DNA from: Caballeronia sp. INDeC2
GTDB lineage: Bacteria > Pseudomonadota > Gammaproteobacteria > Burkholderiales > Burkholderiaceae
Direction: 5' to 3'
DNA length: 64,000 nt
NCBI RefSeq assembly: GCF_023631325.1
Contig: NZ_JALQDG010000021.1
Location: 186,001 to 250,000, forward strand
Shown here piece after piece: positions 1 through 8,591 of the stretch. Position 1 is the stretch's first letter. Each line of letters begins with the position of its first letter. A program made the translations under genes and the position numbers. The notes below the pieces were generated by a model. The model was not told the origin of the DNA, did not search any database, and saw only the letters and a program-made list of their open reading frames with translations.

Positions 1-13
1 TGAACATCGGGAT

Positions 14-48
14 GAAAAAAAACGCGGTGGCCTCGAAGGCGCCGCGTT
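14..48 (-). terminator. Rho-independent terminator of the OYE gene
   Basis: On the minus strand, arms AACGCGG and CCGCGTT enclose a smaller CCT/AGG stem and are followed by a run of eight T. It lies about 90 bases beyond the stop codon of the flavin oxidoreductase at 136-1248, and its orientation fits ending that transcript. Confidence 0.75.
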
Positions 49-135
49 CGCTCGGTTGAACGCTCGCGCTCAACACACCGGTATCCTACACTCCCGGTGC
101 GTGAATGCTCAACCGTCTGGACGATGTTCGGGGCT

Positions 136-1248
136 TCAGCGTTGCCCGATGGTGATCTCGCCGAAGAGATTCTTCTGTTCGCGCGGCTGCGAGCGCCAGT
201 ACTGCGGCGGCGCGGCGACGGTCGCGCCGAGTTCGGCGGCGGCGTGCCACGGCCAGCGGGGATCGTAGAGCATCGCGCGCGCGATCGCGACGTAGTCCGC
301 CTTTCCGCTCGCGACGATCTCTTCCGCTTCCTTCGCCTCGGTGATCAGCCCGACGGCAACGGTGTTCACGCCCGTCGCTTCTTTTACGGCTTGCGCGAAC
401 GGCACCTGATAGCCCGATGACAACGGGATCTTCTGCAACGGCGAGACGCCGCCCGACGACACGTCGATCCAGTCGACGCCGCGCTTCTTCAACTCCGACG
501 CGAACGCGATCGTATCTTCGATGCTCCATCCGCCTTCGACCCAATCGGTTGCGGAAACGCGCACGCCGACCGGCTTGTCGGCGGGGAACGCGGCGCGCAC
601 GGCATCGAAGATTTCGAGCGGATAGCGCATGCGATTTTCGAGCGAGCCGCCGTATTCATCGGTGCGCTGATTGGCGATCGGCGACAGGAACTGATGCAGC
701 AGATAGCCGTGCGCGCAGTGCACTTCGATTCCGTCGATACCGAGTCGTGCCGCGCGTTTCGCCGATGCGACGAACGCTTCCTTCACGCGGATGAGGCCGG
801 CGGCGTCGAGCGCGAGCGGCGGCGTTTCTTCCGGCTTATGCGGAATGGCCGATGGCGCGAAGGTCATCCAGCCGCCATCGGCGACGGAAATCAGTTGCCC
901 GCCTTCCCACGGCTTGCGGCTCGACGCCTTGCGGCCCGCGTGCGACAACTGCATCGTCACCGCGATCTTCGAATATTCGCGGATCGCGGCGAGCACCGGA
1001 CGCAGCGCGGCTTCGGTGGCGTCGTCCCAAAGACCGAGATCGCCCGGCGTGATGCGGCCGTCCGGTTCGACGGCGGTCGCCTCGATGAACAGCATGCCCG
1101 CGCCCGACAACGCGAGCTGGCCAAGATGGATCATGTGCCACGCCGTCGCCTCGCCGCGCTCGGCGGAGTACTGGCACATCGGCGACACGAAAATGCGGTT
1201 CGGGAGATGGAGGCTGCGTAGGGTCGTGGGAGTGAACAGCGCGCTCAT
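136..1248 (-). CDS. NADH:flavin oxidoreductase, Old Yellow Enzyme family (YqjM-like)
   Basis: This is a 370-residue single-domain TIM-barrel FMN enzyme that reduces activated C=C bonds with NAD(P)H in the cytosol. Family hallmarks are visible: the N-terminal LHLPNRIFVSPMCQYS segment with the Cys typical of the YqjM class, QLSHAGRKAS, the substrate-binding EVHCAHGYLLHQFLSP motif with its His pair, NQRTDEYGGSLENR, and the C-terminal IARAMLYDP phosphate-binding region. Length is normal for the class. No convincing Shine-Dalgarno precedes the ATG. A terminator follows at 14-48, so it is probably transcribed alone or with upstream genes on the same strand. The physiological substrate cannot be read from sequence. 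A second, NemA-like family member lies at 43399-44514. Confidence 0.93.
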   Translation of the reverse strand: MSALFTPTTLRSLHLPNRIFVSPMCQYSAERGEATAWHMIHLGQLALSGAGMLFIEATAVEPDGRITPGDLGLWDDATEAALRPVLAAIREYSKIAVTMQLSHAGRKASSRKPWEGGQLISVADGGWMTFAPSAIPHKPEETPPLALDAAGLIRVKEAFVASAKRAARLGIDGIEVHCAHGYLLHQFLSPIANQRTDEYGGSLENRMRYPLEIFDAVRAAFPADKPVGVRVSATDWVEGGWSIEDTIAFASELKKRGVDWIDVSSGGVSPLQKIPLSSGYQVPFAQAVKEATGVNTVAVGLITEAKEAEEIVASGKADYVAIARAMLYDPRWPWHAAAELGATVAAPPQYWRSQPREQKNLFGEITIGQR

Positions 1249-1357
1249 GACGGTGACTCGTCGCTAGAAGGAGCGATCGAGAATAGCACCGCGATTTCTT
1301 TCGTGCAGGGACGCAGACCGCACCAAACGCGGCGCGACGGTTCATACCATCACACGT

Positions 1358-2083
1358 TCAGCGCGCGTCCGCCACGGCGAAGCGGTCGAGCCACTCGCCG
1401 AACATCGCGCGGGCGGCGCGCTCGAGTTTCGCGCCGTGACGCGCGGTGTCCTCGCGCAATGCGGCGACGGTCGTGCCGCTGCGCGCGATATCGCCCGGAT
1501 ACGTGACGAGCCAGCTCTCGAAACGCTCGACGAGCACTTCCGGATGACATTGCAGCGCGAGGACGTGCTCGCCCCACGAAAATGCCTGATGCGCACAGAG
1601 ATCGGTGGATGCGAGCAGCGTCGCGTCCTTGGGGAGATCGAAGGTATCGCCGTGCCAGTGGAACATCGGCACGGGCGCGCCGTCGGCTTCGAGATGCCGC
1701 AGCGCGGACGCGCGTCCCGCGTCGGTCAGTTCGAGCGGCGACCAGCCGAGTTCCAGCTTGCCCGACGGATACACGCGCGCGCCGAGCGCACGCGCAATCA
1801 GTTGCGAGCCGAGGCAGATGCCGATCGTCGGCAAGCCCGCCGCGATGCGCTTTTCGAGCATCGAAAGCAGCGGCGCGAGATGCGGATAATGCGCGTCCTC
1901 ATGAGCGCCGATCGGCCCGCCGAGCACGACGAGCAAGGAAGGATCCAGCGGATTGGGCGCATCGATGCGGCCGCGTCCGACGTCCAGATAGCGCACGAGA
2001 TGGCCGCGATCGCCGAGCACGTGTTCGAGGCTGCCCAGATCTTCGAAATAGACGTGGCGAATCGCCAGGACTTCATGTTTCAT
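1358..2083 (-). CDS. Class I glutamine amidotransferase
   Basis: This is a stand-alone GATase1 domain of 241 residues that would hydrolyse glutamine or a gamma-glutamyl compound. The nucleophile elbow GICLGSQ places the catalytic Cys at residue 90, and the His-Glu pair is in LQCHPEV at residues 180-182. LGGPIGAHED near residue 54 matches the oxyanion-hole region, and HWHGDTFDLP near 142 is typical of GMP-synthase-like stand-alone members. I start it at the ATG at 2083 (MKHEVLAIRH); an in-frame ATG at 2092 is also possible, and longer frames read arginine-rich sequence unlike the family. The partner or substrate is unknown; such proteins are often annotated as GMP synthase-like, but the synthetase domain is absent. 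Confidence 0.88.
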   Translation of the reverse strand: MKHEVLAIRHVYFEDLGSLEHVLGDRGHLVRYLDVGRGRIDAPNPLDPSLLVVLGGPIGAHEDAHYPHLAPLLSMLEKRIAAGLPTIGICLGSQLIARALGARVYPSGKLELGWSPLELTDAGRASALRHLEADGAPVPMFHWHGDTFDLPKDATLLASTDLCAHQAFSWGEHVLALQCHPEVLVERFESWLVTYPGDIARSGTTVAALREDTARHGAKLERAARAMFGEWLDRFAVADAR

Positions 2084-2215
2084 CGGCGGCATTCTCGGAA
2101 CGAAGTAGTGACGAGCCGCGCCTCGCGGCGAGACGCGACGGGCACAGTCTAACCGACTCGCCACGGCCTCACAGCGCCGGATGACGCCAGATGGCTTTCC
2201 AGCCTGTCCGCCCGA

Positions 2216-2860
2216 TTAAGCGACCTGGGCGAAGACCTTCCAGCTCTTCTTCTGCGTCGCGAGATCGGCTTCTTCGTATACCGAACAGTCGAGACGCAGA
2301 TCCGTGTCCGCCATGTCGATCTGCAGAAGCGCGCAGTGATGCGGCGTCTTCTTCGGATTCTTGCTCGCCTCGAAGTGCGAACAGGAAAGGCACATGCGGT
2401 GCGCCGGAATCTGCTGCTGCGATTCGAGCTGACGGATCGTCTTGAGCAGCGTGCGATAGAACGCCACTTGCTCGTCCTCGCGCAGCGTGCCGACCGCCTT
2501 CGCGAGGAAGTCCGGCCATTGCAGCGCCTTCTTCGCAGCCGTGCGGCCACGCGCGGTCAGACGCACCGCGAGTGCGCGGCCGTCGTCGATCGCGCGCCGC
2601 TTCTCGACGAGACCCTTACCTTCGAGCGTGCTCACCGCATCGCTCGTCGTGGCGGCGGTCAGCGCCGTTTCACGTGCGATCTCGCCGAGGCGCATCGGCC
2701 CCTTGCGCTGCATCAGCAGAACGAGAATTTCACCTTGGGTCGGCGTCAGCCCCGCGCCTTCCGCCCATTCCCATGCCTGGCTGCGCATCGCGGTGCTCAG
2801 CCTCAGCAGGCCGTGGGTCACCCGCCCCGTCGCCTGCTCTCCGTAAACGCCTTCACTCAT
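2216..2860 (-). CDS. MarR-family regulator with C-terminal cysteine cluster
   Basis: This 214-residue protein has a winged-helix MarR domain at roughly residues 14-145; LTPTQGEILVLLMQRKGPMRLGEIA and the TSDAVSTLEGKGLVEKRR wing-recognition region are clear. The last 60 residues are unusual for MarR: C157xxC160, H174-H175-C176 and C192 form a plausible metal or iron-sulfur site. The start at 2860 gives MSEGVYG; upstream frame is low-complexity. It is followed closely by the glutamine amidotransferase on the same strand (about 130 bases) and preceded by a 728-base spacer with DnaA-box-like sites. Its ligand and targets are unknown. The regulatory domain call is firm; the metal site is inference from Cys/His spacing. 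Confidence 0.88.
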   Translation of the reverse strand: MSEGVYGEQATGRVTHGLLRLSTAMRSQAWEWAEGAGLTPTQGEILVLLMQRKGPMRLGEIARETALTAATTSDAVSTLEGKGLVEKRRAIDDGRALAVRLTARGRTAAKKALQWPDFLAKAVGTLREDEQVAFYRTLLKTIRQLESQQQIPAHRMCLSCSHFEASKNPKKTPHHCALLQIDMADTDLRLDCSVYEEADLATQKKSWKVFAQVA

Positions 2861-3158
2861 AGTCTTTCGCTTGTTGTTCCGCTTATGTGTTCTGACGGCA
2901 CGTTCACGGCAACCACCGCGAACACCTCGTTCGAAACGCCGCCCGCAGAATGTACTCCGAACCCCTTGCGAACTGCTCTTCGTTCCAGGTCCCCGCCGTC
3001 TCAAAATTCAGGCGTGCCAAGCCAATTAGCGATGCCTGAATGGGGACTTTGCAACCCTCTTCGTTATGCGCCTTCTTATGGTCCTGCTCGTGGCGCTGTT
3101 TTCCTGCCGACTATAACGCTATGCCAGCAAAGTCGCCATTCTAAGCGACATAGAACAA

Positions 3159-3363
3159 ACGTACACCTTAATTATCCACGCAGAACTGTGGATAACCCGT
3201 GGAAAAGCGTCTTCTTTGACGTGTACGTATTCTTGATAACACTGGCCGTCGCGCCAGGCACCTTTCCGTTGTCCAGAATTCCTTGTCGAGACGCACGCGC
3301 GGATCGCATGGTTATCACTTCGCTAGCACATTGACTCCGCACCTCTTTTTGACGTTTTCCACA
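3159..3363. promoter_or_regulatory. Cluster of DnaA-box-like sequences with nested dyads
   Basis: TTATCCACG (3172-3180) faces TGTGGATAA (3187-3195, a perfect DnaA 9-mer in reverse), so TTATCCAC and GTGGATAA form an 8-bp inverted repeat across 8 bases. A further inverted pair, ACGTACAC (3159-3166) and GTGTACGT (3221-3228), flanks it. CGTGGAAAA (3198-3206) and TTTTCCACA (3355-3363) are near matches. Function is inferred only; chance DnaA boxes occur. Confidence 0.45.
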
Positions 3364-3515
3364 GCGTCGGGCAAGGCTTGTTAACCACTATTACGGATGT
3401 ATACGGATTTCTTGAAGTAAACCTTAGAGACGCCGAATCGGTTCTTCTTCAAACGCCGCCGCAAGCGCTTTATTCCCCTTGCGCGTCATGCACGTGTTTC
3501 ATACGGACCAAAGAC

Positions 3516-3550
3516 AAAGGCCGCTTCGAAACCTTCTCGAAGCGGCCTTT
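3516..3550 (-). terminator. Terminator of the ybdK-type ligase gene (bidirectional hairpin)
   Basis: AAAGGCCGCTTCGA and TCGAAGCGGCCTTT form a perfect 14-bp stem around a 7-base loop. It lies about 40 bases past the stop codon of the minus-strand gene at 3589-4701, with only a short T tract. Confidence 0.75.
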
Positions 3551-3588
3551 CGTCGTGATTCGCTTGTCGTGTCAGCGTAAGCGCGGCG

Positions 3589-4701
3589 TCATCGGCGCCA
3601 TTGAAGGCATTGCTGCCTGACCGCCTCGTGCAGCGATTTTTCCTTGTCGACTACGCCGCGCAACCACGTCGCGTCATTCACGCCGCGCGCGATGTCCGCC
3701 ACTTCCGCGAGCGCGGCTTGTGAGCCGAGCGCTTCGGCATGCGGCGCGAGCACGTCGAGCGTCGCGAGAATGTCTTCGCCGATGGTGCGCCGCTCGCCCG
3801 TTTGCGGATGGATGCACGTGCCTTCCAGTCCGAAGCGGCACGCCTCGAAGCGGTTGAACGTGTAGACGAGGTAGTCGTCCTCGCGCGGCGTGAGCGGCTT
3901 GTCGAGCAGCAGATAGCGCGACAGCGTCTGGATATAGCAGGCGATCGCGGCGGCCTTGTCGACCGAAAGCGGCGTGTCCATCACGCGCACTTCGATCGTC
4001 CCGAAGCCGGGCTTCGGCCGAATATCCCAGTAGAAGTCCTTCATGCTGTTGACGACGCCCGTATTGACCATCTTCGAGAAGTATTCCTCGAAGCCGTCCC
4101 ACGTCAGCACGAAGGGCGCGCGCCCCGACAGCGGAAACGCGAATACCGAATTCAGACGCGCCGAGTGGAAGCCCGTATCGACGCCCTGAATGTACGGCGA
4201 CGACGCTGAAAGCGCGATGAAATGGGGGATATACCGCGACATCGAGTGCAGCAGGAAGAGCGCGCTATTCGGATCGGGACAACCTATATGCACGTGCTGC
4301 CCGAACACTGTGAACTGCTTGGCGAGGTATCCGTACAGTTCGGAAATGTACTGGAAGCGCGGCGCGTCGTAGATCTGTCGATCGCTCCATTGCTGGAACG
4401 CGTGCGTGCCGCCGCCCGCGAGCCCGACGTTCAACTGGTCCGCCGCGGCGACGAGCGTGTCGCGGATCTTGCGAAGGTCCGTCACGGCCTGCTCGTGCGT
4501 CGTGCAGATGCCCGTAGAAAGCTCGATCATGCTTTCGGTGATTTCCGGCGTGATGTTGCCCGGAATTTTTTCGTCCTTGATGAGACGCATGAGGTCCGAC
4601 GCGGCGCGGGTCAGATCGTAGTCGTGCGTATTGACGACCTGGATCTCCAGCTCGACGCCGAACGTGAACGGTTCGGAGTTGATGAAAGGTTCGAGTGCCA
4701 T
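3589..4701 (-). CDS. ybdK: YbdK-family carboxylate-amine ligase (GCS2, glutamate-cysteine ligase-like)
   Basis: A 370-residue cytosolic enzyme of the GCS2 family, which joins a carboxylate and an amine with ATP; E. coli YbdK has weak gamma-glutamylcysteine ligase activity. The signature [12 protein letters not shown] near residue 12, [24 protein letters not shown] (metal/ATP site) and [13 protein letters not shown] are all present, and length matches the family. AGAGG sits just ahead of the ATG at 4701. It lies 42 bases downstream of the antiporter gene on the same strand, so the two are probably cotranscribed; a terminator follows at 3516-3550. A true gshA is present at 29322-30941, so this protein is probably not the main glutathione enzyme. 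Confidence 0.9.
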   Translation of the reverse strand: MALEPFINSEPFTFGVELEIQVVNTHDYDLTRAASDLMRLIKDEKIPGNITPEITESMIELSTGICTTHEQAVTDLRKIRDTLVAAADQLNVGLAGGGTHAFQQWSDRQIYDAPRFQYISELYGYLAKQFTVFGQHVHIGCPDPNSALFLLHSMSRYIPHFIALSASSPYIQGVDTGFHSARLNSVFAFPLSGRAPFVLTWDGFEEYFSKMVNTGVVNSMKDFYWDIRPKPGFGTIEVRVMDTPLSVDKAAAIACYIQTLSRYLLLDKPLTPREDDYLVYTFNRFEACRFGLEGTCIHPQTGERRTIGEDILATLDVLAPHAEALGSQAALAEVADIARGVNDATWLRGVVDKEKSLHEAVRQQCLQWRR

Positions 4702-4743
4702 GGCGCCTCTTGAAAGATCAATGCTTGAGCCGGGCGGGCGCGA

Positions 4744-5946
4744 TTACTCGCGCCGCTCGCCGACGGCCGACAGGCTACGGTACACCACGAAGGGCGAGAC
4801 GATCTGCAGTACGACGATCGAGCACATGATGATCGCGCGCAGCGTCGGATCGTAGTCCGGATAAAGCACGTACATGTCGTCGACGAGCACGTACGCCAGC
4901 GCCGACATCGGCGACAACGCGAAACCGAGCGCCGCGCCCTGCTTCCAGTCGAGTCCGCTCGGCTTCGCGAAGATCAGCACGCCGACGAGCTTGCCGATGA
5001 AACGCGCGACGATCAGCCCGAGCGCCGCGACGCCGCCGAGCGCGATATCGCGCCAGTGGAACGACGTGAGCGTCAGCGCGAAAAGAATGACAGTCAGGAG
5101 CCACCCGGCGGAGCCGAAGTGCGACGGCCAGAGTTGCGGACGTTCGTCGGCGTTCTTCACGATGATGCCCGCGGCGAGCAGCGCGAGAATCGTCGACAGC
5201 TTGAAGATGTGCGCGACCGCGATCGCCAGCAGCACGAGCCCGAAGAGCGCGACGAACGAATGCTCGTCGTTCGCGGGCAGACGCCGCACCAGCAGATTGC
5301 AGGCACGCGCGAGCAGGAACGCGAGCACGAGCGAGCCGATCAGCAGATAGAGCGGCTGCAACACGGTCGCGAGTGCGTTGCCGTAGATTTCCTGATGCAG
5401 CACGCCCGCCGCGAGCTTCTCGACGATCACCGCGTACATGCTGTTCAGCGCGGTCAGCGTGAGAAGACGTTGCGTGACCTGGCCTTCCGCGCGCAGTTCG
5501 GTCTTCAACTGAATGACCATTGCGGGCGACGTGGCCATTGCGATGGCGGCGACTACGATCGATGGCATCGTCGGCACGTTGAGCAGCGTCAGCGCGATCA
5601 GCACGAGGCCGAACGTGAGCGTCGACTCGGCGATGCTCGACAGAATCAGATACGGATTGCGACGGATCCAGCGCAGATCGAGCCGTCCGCCGAGTTCGAA
5701 GAGCAGTAGCCCGAGCGCGACATCGAGCAGCGGCCGCGACAGGCCGCCCGCGCTTGCATCGATCACGCCGAGGCCCGCGTTGCCCGCGATCAGCCCGATC
5801 ACCGCAAAACCGGTGATGCGCGGCAAGCGCCACGCGCGCCATAACAGCTCTCCGGCGAGTCCCGCCGTGACGAGCGCGAGACCGGCCCAGAAAATGGCGT
5901 CGGGTTCGAGCGGCCAGGCGGGCAAAAATGAAAATGCCGAATTCAT
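4744..5946 (-). CDS. Cation:proton antiporter (CPA2/Kef-type membrane domain)
   Basis: This is a 400-residue inner-membrane protein with about 12 hydrophobic segments throughout, of the Na+/H+ exchanger (Kef/NapA-like) fold. The conserved region LLLFELGGRLDLRWIRRNP near residue 80 and the AMATSPAMVIQLKTE segment near 135 correspond to the unwound-helix transport region of CPA2 proteins. There is no C-terminal TrkA-N nucleotide-binding domain, unlike KefB/KefC, so gating by NAD or glutathione adducts is not indicated, although it neighbours a glutathione-ligase-like gene. AAGGAG precedes the start by about 11 bases. Ion specificity (K+ or Na+) cannot be read. Confidence 0.88.
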   Translation of the reverse strand: MNSAFSFLPAWPLEPDAIFWAGLALVTAGLAGELLWRAWRLPRITGFAVIGLIAGNAGLGVIDASAGGLSRPLLDVALGLLLFELGGRLDLRWIRRNPYLILSSIAESTLTFGLVLIALTLLNVPTMPSIVVAAIAMATSPAMVIQLKTELRAEGQVTQRLLTLTALNSMYAVIVEKLAAGVLHQEIYGNALATVLQPLYLLIGSLVLAFLLARACNLLVRRLPANDEHSFVALFGLVLLAIAVAHIFKLSTILALLAAGIIVKNADERPQLWPSHFGSAGWLLTVILFALTLTSFHWRDIALGGVAALGLIVARFIGKLVGVLIFAKPSGLDWKQGAALGFALSPMSALAYVLVDDMYVLYPDYDPTLRAIIMCSIVVLQIVSPFVVYRSLSAVGERRE

Positions 5947-6769
5947 CGTATTGGCTTCTCCTTCGTTGCTGCAGCAGAGCGTGCACGTTCCGTTGCGTGA
6001 CTCGCATCGACGGCGCGCGCTCGCGGACGAGGCGCATCTGCCCGGCTATGCGAGCGTGGGTTCATTCAGGCGAAACGAAAATGCGAACGAACACGGCGTC
6101 ACGGTCAGGACGTGCACGGATTAGACGACGCGTTCGGCTGACTGCGATGCGCCTTGCATGCCCTCGATGTCGCACCGGAGATTTCGGATCCGTGCGGCAC
6201 GGGTAACGCATGCGGCGCCCGCTCGAATGCCGGGCCGAACACAGCAAACGACGGCGCGGCTTCGTTGATCAGATTCTTGGCGCGCAACCATCGTTCCATT
6301 GAAGCGGTCGCCGTCCGAACGGCGCGACGCAGGAAGAAGCGCGATTGTGCCATACCTCGGTTCGCCTGACAGAAAGTCCAAGCTCATGATTCTTATGAAG
6401 TAAAAGCGACTGCCGAGCTAGAACACGGATGGAAAAGCTGACCGGTTGCCGTTCTCGCGGCATTGCGGCTTTTCGGTTTACGTCCGATCGATGGCCTCGC
6501 CGTCAGGTGTTTACAGGTTTACTGTATATAAACGTAGTAGTAGTTAACAAGAAGCTGCCTCTTCTGTGGATAACCCGGCTTTCGTCTTTTCATTCAATCA
6601 TTTGGATAAAGCAGAAGCGGGCCGTAAACATGTTGGCGCCATGCGGTGAACCCGGAACAACTTCTGGCCGCGTAAACGTGATCGCTGACTTGTCCCGTTT
6701 ACGTGCACATCGCGTTCACAAGACTTTCGCCCGCTGTTCAACCGGTTATCCACAGCACGCCGGGGACAA
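5947..6769. other. Long intergenic spacer with AT-rich core
   Basis: I find no supportable gene in these 823 bases. The right half (about 6470-6760) is markedly AT-richer, with the repeat and DnaA-box array described separately. The left part must contain the promoter of the antiporter gene. It separates the antiporter start from the 3' end of mnmC. Confidence 0.6.
6476..6754. repeat. GTTTAC repeat array flanked by two DnaA boxes
   Basis: GTTTAC occurs at 6476, 6509, 6517 and 6697 on the plus strand, and as GTAAAC in CGTAAAC at 6623 and CGTAAACG at 6671; a related TATAAACG lies near 6527. Two copies are directly abutting (GTTTACAG, GTTTACTG). Perfect DnaA 9-mers sit at 6565-6573 (TGTGGATAA) and 6746-6754 (TTATCCACA), facing each other. 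Six hexamers in about 230 bases is far above expectation in this GC-rich DNA, but the function is unknown. Confidence 0.5.
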
Positions 6770-8572
6770 CTACGCCGCGCCCATCTCTCCATGACGGAGT
6801 GCCCTGAGCAAAAAGCGGGCTGGGTCGATGGCATCGGCGAGTTCGCGCTCGATGAGCCACGGCTCGCCTTCGATCTGCGATGCGATCAGTTCGGCCGCGA
6901 GCGTCGCCCAGACGAGCCCGCGCGAGCCGAATGCGAATGCGCCATAAAGACCGGGCATGCGCGGCAGATCGAGCGGCCACGCGCCCGAAAGGTGACGCGC
7001 ATCGCGGCGCGCGGCGTTTTCGTCGGCGAGCTGGCCGATCATCGGCATGCGATCGCTCGTCACGCAGCGGAACGCGACGCGGCCCGCGCGGATTCGTTTC
7101 GGCGCGCACGCGAGTTCCGGCAACATGCCCGCGACGCGTTCGATGTTTTCCATATGCCCGTCTTCGCGGATGCCGCCGTCGGGATCGTCGATGTCATAGG
7201 TCGCGCCGACGAGCGTGCCATCGGCACCGAGCGGCACCGCATAACCTTCGCCGACAATCGGCACACGCAAGTCATCGAGCGCGGATGGATGAAGCACGGT
7301 GAGCTGGCCGCGCACGCTGCGCGTCGGCGCGCCGTATAGACCGGCGAGCGGCGCGGCATCGTGCGCATTGGCGAGCACCATCACCGGTGCGCTGGCGATC
7401 TCGCCGCCGCTCGAATCGAACGCTTTCCAGTTGCGTCCGTCGTGCGCGATGCACGTCACTTCGGTATTCATGCGCGGCGTGATCCGGGCGGCGGCGTCGG
7501 CGATTTGGGCCGCGCAAACGGACGCGGGCGAGATCGCACCGCCGCGCGGAAAGAACCAGCCGCCGCGCGCGACATCGGCGCCCGCGATGCGCAATGCATC
7601 CTCGCGCGTCATCGGCTGCACGTAGTCGGATGGATACGCGAAGCGCGCGATGGCGGCGGCGAGCGCATCGGCGTCGCCGGGCGTATCGGCGATCTGAAGC
7701 AGGCCCGCGCCGCTGCGCTGCAAGTCGTGATCGGCCTCTTCGAGCGCCTGCCATCGGCGCAAGGCGTAGAGAAAGCCCGCGCGCGTGAGGCGTGCGGCGA
7801 CGCTGTCGTCGCGCCAGACGATCGGATGAAACACGCCCGCCGGATTGCCCGATGCATCGCGCGCGGGCAACGCGTGACGATCGATCAGCGTGACGTGCCA
7901 GCCGCGCCCGGCGAGCCGCTCGCTCACCGCGCAACCCGCGAGGCCCGCGCCGATGACGATGGCTTCGCGCATCGTCGCGGCGCAGGGAAGCGGCGGTTCG
8001 TGGCGGCGCACGCGCCAGCGCGGCGCGAAGCGTGCAACGAGCCGCGTGTCCGACGCCTCCGACAAGCACTCGAAGCCCGACGATTCCAGCGCGCGGCGCA
8101 TCGCCGAATGAAGCGGACCCGATGCGTTCGCGCAGACCGTCGCGCCGTCGCCGGCGAAGCGCGCGAGCGATTTGCACAGCTTGCGCGGATCGTCCGCGGG
8201 ATCGAGATGAAACGCATCGGCACGCAGCCAGAGCTTGGACAGCATCTCTTGCGCGTCGTCGCCGATGGCGAGCGTCAGCACCACGCGGCCATTGTCGAAC
8301 TCGAGGCGATGCACGCCCGCCACGCGCATTGGCCATGCGCGCGCGAGCTCGGACGCGAGCGGCGATGCGTCGTCGGTCGAAGGTGGATCGTCCAGCGCCT
8401 TGCGCGTCGCAACTGCCACGACATGCAGCCGGTCGCAACGTTCTTCATCGTCGCGCCAGCGCTGCCAGAGCGGAAGGAAGGCGCTGAAGGTCGTATCGAC
8501 GAACGTGAAAACGCGCGTGCGCCGCCAGCGCGCGGGAAGATCGTGCGGCGCGAAAAGCTCAGATTCGGTCAT
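6770..8572 (-). CDS. mnmC: MnmC: FAD-dependent tRNA oxidoreductase with eroded methyltransferase half
   Basis: MnmC makes the mnm5s2U wobble modification in tRNA: the C-terminal FAD domain removes carboxymethyl from cmnm5(s2)U34, and the N-terminal MnmD domain methylates the product with SAM. Here the FAD domain (about residue 200 to 600) is intact: GAGLAG at 208-213, GNPAGVFHPIV and a C-terminal GSRGLVWATLAAELIA. The N-terminal half is only about 195 residues, missing roughly 45 residues at its start. The SAM loop, normally ETGFGTGxNF, reads DTTFSAFLPLW (26-36), and the LDGFAP catalytic motif reads LDPADDP (123-129). So methyltransferase activity looks lost. The start lies 20 bases after the DedA gene with no clear ribosome site; an internal Met at residue 201 would give the FAD domain alone. 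Confidence 0.85.
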   Translation of the reverse strand: MTESELFAPHDLPARWRRTRVFTFVDTTFSAFLPLWQRWRDDEERCDRLHVVAVATRKALDDPPSTDDASPLASELARAWPMRVAGVHRLEFDNGRVVLTLAIGDDAQEMLSKLWLRADAFHLDPADDPRKLCKSLARFAGDGATVCANASGPLHSAMRRALESSGFECLSEASDTRLVARFAPRWRVRRHEPPLPCAATMREAIVIGAGLAGCAVSERLAGRGWHVTLIDRHALPARDASGNPAGVFHPIVWRDDSVAARLTRAGFLYALRRWQALEEADHDLQRSGAGLLQIADTPGDADALAAAIARFAYPSDYVQPMTREDALRIAGADVARGGWFFPRGGAISPASVCAAQIADAAARITPRMNTEVTCIAHDGRNWKAFDSSGGEIASAPVMVLANAHDAAPLAGLYGAPTRSVRGQLTVLHPSALDDLRVPIVGEGYAVPLGADGTLVGATYDIDDPDGGIREDGHMENIERVAGMLPELACAPKRIRAGRVAFRCVTSDRMPMIGQLADENAARRDARHLSGAWPLDLPRMPGLYGAFAFGSRGLVWATLAAELIASQIEGEPWLIERELADAIDPARFLLRALRHGEMGAA

Positions 8573-8591
8573 GCGATAGGAGGAAAAGACA

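Larger units (their letters stand above)
2861..3588. other. Long intergenic spacer, AT-richer than its surroundings
   Basis: No convincing gene is present: open frames here lack family features and ribosome sites. The spacer holds nested inverted repeats with DnaA-box-like sequences (3159-3363) and the terminator of the ligase gene (3516-3550). It must also contain the promoter of the MarR gene at 2216-2860, which I could not place. Confidence 0.6.

Noticed and set aside
3159..6754. Chromosomal or plasmid replication origin
   Set aside because: DnaA boxes and repeats are present but no rep, dnaA, dnaN, par genes or long 13-mer AT array; too weak to call an origin.
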